Shown here: piece after piece, positions 58,330-64,000 of the stretch
Position numbering within the stretch: the stretch's first letter is position 1
How the letters are laid out: each line of letters starts with the position of its first letter
Assembly (NCBI GenBank): GCA_020226215.1
Contig: CM035230.1
Coordinates: forward strand, 7,277,501 to 7,341,500
DNA: 64,000 bases
Origin: Sindora glabra
Lineage: Eukaryota > Streptophyta > Magnoliopsida > Fabales > Fabaceae
Direction of reading: 5' to 3'
Program-made: the position numbers and the translations under genes
The notes under the pieces: generated by a model
Seen by the model: only the letters and a program-made list of their open reading frames with translations
What the model was told of the DNA's origin: nothing
Database searches by the model: none

Positions 58330-59200
58330 ATTAAATTAACTTTTTTGAGGAAACATTGCAATTCCTTTTTATCAACCAGCACCAAGTCTCCATTATAACT
58401 TTGGTTTTATTTTATATTGACTTTGATCACTTTTTGGTGAATTAGGAAGCTCAAAAAGTTTGTCATTGAGATGTTGAATGCACACTTGAAGAATTCATTT
58501 TTAAATCATCTTTATGCATTCAGTTAAAATATTACTTTAAATTTCCAATATGTTTTTGATAAGAGTCATTTTTTTTACCACCACATCATCTATGTATGCT
58601 TACATTGACTTCCCTATCATGTCATGGAAAATTATATTCATGGTACATTGGTATGTAGCTTTCAAATTCTTTAACTCAAATGGCATGACCACTTATTCAT
58701 ATGCATTAGCCTTTGGGCATTAAAAAGCTATCTTTAATGTGTCCTTGTTGCCTTTATAGACTTGAATGTATTATTCAATTTTGTCCATTAAACTTACTAC
58801 CACATGCCTTGAAGCCAAGTCTATTAGTATATCTATAATTGACATTATATACTTTTCTTTGAATATGGCATTATTGATATCTTTGAAGTTTATACATGCT
58901 TTTAATTTGCTATTCTTCTCCATAATGGGTATGCCTCATGGTTTTTTTAAATTTAGCTTTTAGTAACTTTTCAATTTCTTTTTTAATTTTCGGCATAACT
59001 TCTAATAAAAACATTGGAAAGGTTATTTATGTTGCTGATAACCTTCTTTAATTTGTAACTTATGCTTCATTAAATCTTAGCTTAACCCTGACATCTCATA
59101 ATAGTTCCATGTGAATTAGTTTTTATATTATTTTAGTATATTAACTATTTATGCTTTGATACCTTTTGGTAAAGTTGCACTAATATAAGTTAGCCTCTTG
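58330..59200 (-). pseudogene. Tat-lineage reverse transcriptase
   Basis: Reads, from the right, YISATLPKGIKA, a KEYK..FTWNYYEMSGLS segment, VMPKIKKEIEKLLKAKF, PIMEKNSKLKACINFKDINN, SLMDKIE, VVMPFELKNLKATYQCTMN, IIFHDMIGKSM and AYIDDVVVKK. The active site YIDD at 58585-58596 is intact, unlike the RTs of the other three elements here. The order and the YIDDVVVK form are those of Ogre/Tat elements. A handful of stops and frameshifts break it. Confidence 0.85.
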
Positions 59201-59699
59201 TCCTCTTTAGTTCCTAGATTGATTTCTTATAAAAGGTCTTGGACCTTGATCTTCTTAGTATCATCTTTGATAGGAAACTTATGAAATTAAAGCAAGGTAT
59301 CATCGAAAATACAATCTAGGACTTGTGTTTAAACTTTCACAATAACATAGGTTGATAGCTAAACAAGATCTTTGTGGTATTCACTCATTAGGATTATAAG
59401 CCGATCTTGATATTTTGGCTTTAAGAATAATTTTGAATCTCGAAATTTTAAGCACAAACATCTCGATAGTGGTAAGATTAATGTTACTATAAATGCATAA
59501 TGATTGAACATTAAGATTATAAACTTCAAAGTTTAGGTTGCATTACTGTACATAGCTTGGACTATCACTTGCCTTCATATATACAACTATTCCATCCTTT
59601 TACTAGATGAGCATTTTTTGGTGAAGGGTGGGAGGCATTGCTCTTATTGTATGTATCCAATCCTTGCACAACTAGAGATTATAATTGACCTTTATTAGG

Positions 59700-60050
59700 A
59701 GCACTATAAAAGTGTTAGCCTTTTTATTAAGCTAACTTTTAAATCCATCAACGCTATTCTTTCAAAGGTTGGTGACATACCATTGAAATTTGTTATAATG
59801 ATGTTGTATGGAATTAAGTCCTTTAGATATTTACCTAGCTAAAAAAATTTCAATTTATGTATTAAGTTCATGCTTGTGCCACTGTTAATTAATACTTTAT
59901 TCAATGCTCCACCATTCATAGAGCCTTTAACATGGAGAGAACTTAACTAGTTCTTTTGAATTCTCCCACAACATCCTTGTTGAATTTAACCACCACAATC
60001 AAGGTTTTATCATCTAATCCTTCTTTGATTTGTTAAATTTTGGTGGCTAC
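59700..60050 (-). pseudogene. Tat-lineage protease region
   Basis: Minus strand gives a decayed segment (IPYNIIITNFNGMSPTF near 59780-59830, then ALMDLKVSL and KDWIHTIRAMPPTLHQKML near 59600-59680). It matches the LIVRAFDGS..GxIxLPI..GRPWIHxxxAVPSTLHQ region that lies between the Tat protease and RT. The protease active-site triad itself is not readable (expected near 59900-59960). Confidence 0.6.
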
Positions 60051-62299
60051 AAAGGATAATGGTAGAATATATGTAAAGTTTGTATTTGTGTTCAACTTTT
60101 AGCCTTAAGTTTTTAATTATTAGAAAATACTTTTCTTCTCTTCCTCTTAGCACCATTTAACTCTTTTGGGCTTGAGAGGATTTTCAATTCTTAGCCCTTC
60201 TTCTCTTTCCTTTGGTATACCATTTAAATTTTTATCCTTCTCTTTTGAGTTTTTATTAACGGGGTCTTTCATAATGTAACTTATACCATTTATTCCTTCC
60301 TTTTGTAGACCTTAGTTTCTAAGCTTGTTTTCTTTCATGATAAGGTTTGTTTTTTATCCACTATGTTATGGGGTGATCATCTTTCAGCTTCCATGTATCG
60401 ATAAGGATCCTTATTTTTCTTCTAGGTTGACAGTCAAGTTGGTTATAATCCAGTTTATTAATGATGGATTTCTCCTTTCCTCTACGCTTTTCAAATTCAT
60501 TAACCCTTTTCATTATTTCCTTCTTTTCATTAGCATTTTTGGACTTTTAGGTTAAGTTGGTCTTTCAATCATTTACCATACATCATAACCCTAAATTCAT
60601 TATAATATTTTTGACATTAAAAGAACATTTTCAAAATTCCTCCTTCATATTATTTCCTTTTAATGAAATTAGTATTCAACTCTTTTTCTTTTAGATAAGC
60701 TTCTAGGAAGAAAGGTGTGTTTATGGGGTCATCATACTCATAGTATGCCAATACATTCACATCCATGTTGAACATACCAAAATTATCCATTAACTCAATG
60801 TAATTAGATCCTGTAAGGAAAGAATCCTTATTAATTAACATTTCTTTCCCTTTACCATTGTTGACAAACTTCAATCTCCCCTGTTTGGTGACCTTTTCGA
60901 TGATCTCCTTAAAATGAACGCAATCATTAATGGTATAGCCAAATAAATTATAACAATTGTAATATTTTTTTATCTTTTATCTCTACTTTTGAGATAATTC
61001 TATAACTTTCAAATATTTTTATCTATTTATTCTTTAACAAAAAGTTAAATATTTGATTAGCCTTATTAATATAAAAAAAGTATACCTATTTATTAATTTA
61101 TCCATTTTATTCTTTTTATCAATAATTTTTTAATAGAGAACATGTATAAGAAGGGTCAGGTTTAAGCTTGATCACATAGATCTTGTCTTCACGTTCTTCA
61201 TTAAAATTTTTTTTAACATAATCTGTACATCATAACTTTCTATCTTTCTCTTGTTGAACCTATTTTAATTGTCATACCATTTTGGCTAATTAAACTATGT
61301 CAATAATATTCTATTTAACTAACTTTTTGCAAATGGCATAGTCAAAGCCCATTATTGTTATTTTTATAATTTTATTCTTAGTAATCTAACTAAAACATTT
61401 TCTTCTTCCTTGTTAAATCTATATAGATTGTCCTTATTTGACTCCATTGGGCTTTTCTTCATTTTGAACAAATTGATAATCCTACCTTTATCTCTACTTG
61501 ATAGAACTAATCATGGAATATTTGTTCTATTTAAGCCCATGAATATACTGAGTTTGGTAGAAGTCTTGGATACCACAAAAATGTTGTCCTTGTTAAAGAT
61601 ATAGGGAAATGACTTAAATTAAAAATCTCATTTAAGGCTAATTCCTTGCATTCAACTATAAATTTAGCTATATACTTAATGGTGGATCAATTATCTTTAC
61701 CAATAAAAGTGGTAAACATCCACATCTTGAACCTTTTAGGAAGTTCAAGCTAATGGATCCACTTTAGGAAAGCTCATTAATGATTAGGGTATATATTCAA
61801 TCCCTTTAATTGGTTTAATAGTCATTTGACTAGGAATTACATATTTTAATCCTAGTCTTGAAGGTTTTAGTTTACTTAATTTTGTTTATAATTTGGCATT
61901 TCTTGGTTTGATTGCCAAACATGATCTTGTGCCCCCACATTGTGAAGCCTATTTAGCTAAGGTACTCTTTTTATTTGCTTACCATATCATGCTAATCACA
62001 CCTAGCCATATTCAAGTTGTTTAACCTTAACTTAGTTAAACTTATCTAATTTGGTTTAAAGTTGATCCATTTTATATTGTTGATCATTGCCAAGTTGGTA
62101 ACCAAGTTATTATCCTATTCTCTTCAATGTTTGAATGACTTAAGCTTGGCTAGCAGTAGTTTCTTCAATCATCAGCCTCAATATTATGGCTATTTGTTAG
62201 AACAACATATGAATCATATTATGATTAACTTCATCCATTTATTGCCTTAATATTATGGCTACGAATAGTTATTAGGTTGTGATTATTTTCATTTGCCAT
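60051..62299 (-). pseudogene. Tat-lineage gag and gag-pro region
   Basis: Probable start at 62299 with MANENNHNLITIRSHNIKAI on the minus strand. The 74-codon open segment 60874-60650 reads FLTGSNYIELMDNFGMFNMD, VNVLAYYEYDDPINTPFFLE and KEKELNTNF, and is in the same orientation. I do not recognise this segment as a named domain; it lies between gag and protease. Elsewhere the gag is recognisable only by orientation and position between the start and the protease. The plus-strand frames at 60325-60555, 61410-61604 and 62062-62250 are shadows. Start is uncertain. Confidence 0.45.
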
Positions 62300-62468
62300 C
62301 TTAACATGTGCTTTCTTAGCTTGATTATTTTGGTTGTTGTAATTAACAACCCTATTGTTCTTATTAGTTCATGGCATGCCATAGGATATTCCAATTAATA
62401 GTCTATAAGTCCCCAAACATAATTTCTTAGGTTGTTATTTGACTTGTAGTTGTCATTGGGGTATTATT
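62300..62468 (-). other. Leader between gag start and LTR end
   Basis: About 170 bp between the probable gag start and the LTR end at 62469. No convincing primer-binding site: AATACCCCAATGACAACTAC is the sequence next to the LTR. It is unclear whether the LTR belongs to this element or is a later insertion. Confidence 0.35.
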
Positions 62469-62992
62469 TGTAACTCCCTTACTTATCAACACCTCAATCC
62501 TCGATAATTAGGTAATTAACGCATACTAATTTACCTTCTACTCTAAGCTAGCTCACAATACCCCAAATATCTGGATCTCATACGATATAGGCATGGGTCA
62601 TGTAATTATACAAAAAGTTCAATTTACAAAAATATACATCCATCATTTACAATATCACCAACCACATAATCATTTATAATACAACTTCAAAACTCTACTC
62701 TCCTTTGTCAAGAGGGTCTTCGGAAGCATCACCTGGAATGGTTAGTATAACGTAGAAAACATAAGAAATAGAGTTTCCCAGTAGCTAGCTATTACCATGA
62801 AAACATATCAAGCCATTCCAGATCCTTAAGCAAGTAAAACATATATTTCAAAAATAATTAATCATTTGTCATCTCTTTATCATCTCATTCCGTACCATTG
62901 TAAGAAATGTGCATCACACATAGCAATCATCAAGCCCATTCAAGGACTTATATAGATATCTAGATGGCCATCACAGATAATCGTACCTAGGT

Positions 62993-63285
62993 CTCATATA
63001 CAGCAATTTCACTGTCTTCCCGAGGTACTCTAAAGGCCATAGGCCTCATATACAACATTTCACTGTCTTCCCGGGGAACTCTAAAGGCCATAGGTACCGC
63101 ACACAGCAATTTCATTACCATCCCGGGGATAACTCGGGCCATAGGCCTTACACACACAGTATTTGACTGTCTTCCCGGGGCGTGCACACAGTAATTTCAT
63201 TACCATCCCGGGGATAACTCAGGCCATAGGCCTTACACACACAGTATTTGACTGTCTTCCCGGGGTGTGCACACAGTAATTTCAT
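62993..63285. repeat. 50-52-bp minisatellite in the gypsy LTR
   Basis: Units with CACAGCAATTTCA(C/T), TCTTCCCGGGG or CATCCCGGGGATAACTC, and GGCCATAGG begin at about 62993, 63045, 63095 and 63181. Truncated 34-35-bp units (CTTACACACACAGTATTTGA..CCCGGGG) lie at 63147 and 63231. The alternation of two unit types gives an 84-bp higher-order repeat at 63147-63230 and 63231-63285. Confidence 0.9.
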
Positions 63286-63662
63286 ACACATTCCATATAA
63301 TGGCAAAATATACCGAAATCATGTAAACAGAAAACAGAGCTTAAGGATAAAGCTAGCTACTTTTATAAGCTTCCAATAGTGATGTTTCCCTTGCCCTCAC
63401 TTATAACTTCTTTACAATTCCCCTTGCCTTTCCAAGTTGTCACTCCTTAGTCTATACAAATACACATCATACTTCTTATTAGAACATCATCATTTTCCTT
63501 ACATCTCATGTATTCTTCACTTCCTCCACATTAATAAATGCATACATAGACACTCTATATCTTGTTTTCAAGCTTTGAAATGACACATATGAACATTAGA
63601 AAAGGATCCGGAAGTAAAACCATGCAAAACGTGAAGAATTAAAGCCAAAATGTTCACTTAAC

Positions 63663-63815
63663 AAAGAACACGAGGGTGAACATGGGCCGTGTTCTACCCC
63701 ATGTACATTACTAATCTGCCTTCGTAGAAGAACACGGGGGTGAACATGGGCCGTGTTCTACCCCGTGTTCAAAACATGGGGTACAACATGGGCCATGTTC
63801 TATCCCGTGTACATT
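63663..63815. repeat. GC-rich palindrome cluster
   Basis: Three copies of a GAACAYGGGCCGTGTTCTACCCC-like core at 63680, 63742 and 63785. Around 63730-63770 GAACACGGGG and CCCCGTGTTC are exact reverse complements flanking an inner imperfect palindrome, giving about 41 bp of dyad symmetry. ACATTACTRATCTDCC follows the first and third copies, so the whole block is also a tandem repeat. Confidence 0.9.
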
Positions 63816-64000
63816 ACTGATCTTCCAAAAACACAATTTACATGGCTAAACCTCCTTCTCCCCTTGGCTTCTCAAAAGGGAAGTTTCATACACACTTTCA
63901 TAACTCAAAATTTCATCTTCCATAGGCTTCATAACTCATAAGAATCATCCTAATTTTATCAATTTAACCAAATTCCAAACAAATCATGCCAAATCCACAC

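Larger units (their letters stand above)
62469..64000 (-). mobile_element. Gypsy-type LTR, running off the right edge
   Basis: The left plus-strand end, TGTAACTCCC, is the complement of a GGGAGTTACA LTR 3' end, giving minus polarity. It keeps many CpG sites and less AT bias than everything to its left, so it is probably younger than the Tat-like pol. It contains a 50-bp minisatellite (62993-63285) and a GC-rich palindrome cluster (63663-63815). Short frames within it (62987-63187 minus, 63753-63941 plus) come from the repeats. The 5' end lies outside the window. Confidence 0.65.

Noticed and set aside
62993..63285. CRISPR-like regular repeats
   Set aside because: Units are contiguous and vary along their length, without unique spacers or cas genes, in a plant LTR: a minisatellite.

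Overview
The window looks like a block of old, nested transposable elements from the nuclear genome of a flowering plant, probably a eudicot. It is very AT-rich. It carries decayed plant-type LINE, Ty1/copia and Ty3/gypsy coding regions, long LTRs bounded by 5-bp target-site duplications (TSDs), MITE-like inverted repeats and AT microsatellites. No intact host gene, tRNA or rRNA was recognised. Every coding region I could name is broken by stops and frameshifts. The reading is by eye, so families named here rest on motifs and gene order, not on a search.

Layout. 1-4700: AT-rich sequence with two MITE-like elements, two short palindromic repeats, a (TAA)n tract and a small GC-richer patch with a G-box. 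4714-6969 and 23085-24895: two halves of one LINE. They are split inside the endonuclease by a 16-kb LTR-type insertion (6975-23079, TSD AGGGG/AGGGA). That insertion holds further insertions: a copia solo LTR (7990-9684), the RNase H end and 3' LTR of a copia element (11930-15406) that itself contains a reversed solo LTR (13555-15207, perfect TSD CATGG), a possible CACTA-type repeat array, a gypsy solo LTR (18972-20605) and two tandem-repeat blocks. 24896-40348: a reversed SIRE/Maximus-like copia element with both LTRs, gag, protease, integrase, RT-RNase H and an env-position ORF. It is interrupted by a 3.9-kb solo LTR (31453-35355) and a copia solo LTR (36969-38624, perfect TSD GTACC). 40349-50830: a 5'-truncated Tekay-like chromovirus with its 3' LTR, flanked or invaded by inverted copies of a 1.4-1.6-kb repeat called R1 here. 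52369-62299: a reversed Tat/Ogre-lineage gypsy element with gag, protease, RT, RNase H and integrase, a third R1 copy, and a decayed ORF on the opposite strand between integrase and R1. 62469-64000: a younger-looking gypsy LTR with a minisatellite and a GC-rich palindrome cluster, running off the right edge.

The parts do not form a host pathway. What can be read is order of insertion and mode of decay. The LINE is oldest in its half, the long LTR and SIRE element came next, and the two well-preserved solo copia LTRs are among the latest. In-frame stops are often one C-to-T or G-to-A step from CAG, CAA, CGA or TGG, and three of four RT active sites have Asp replaced by Asn through GAT to AAT. 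This fits long-term deamination of methylated cytosine in silenced DNA.
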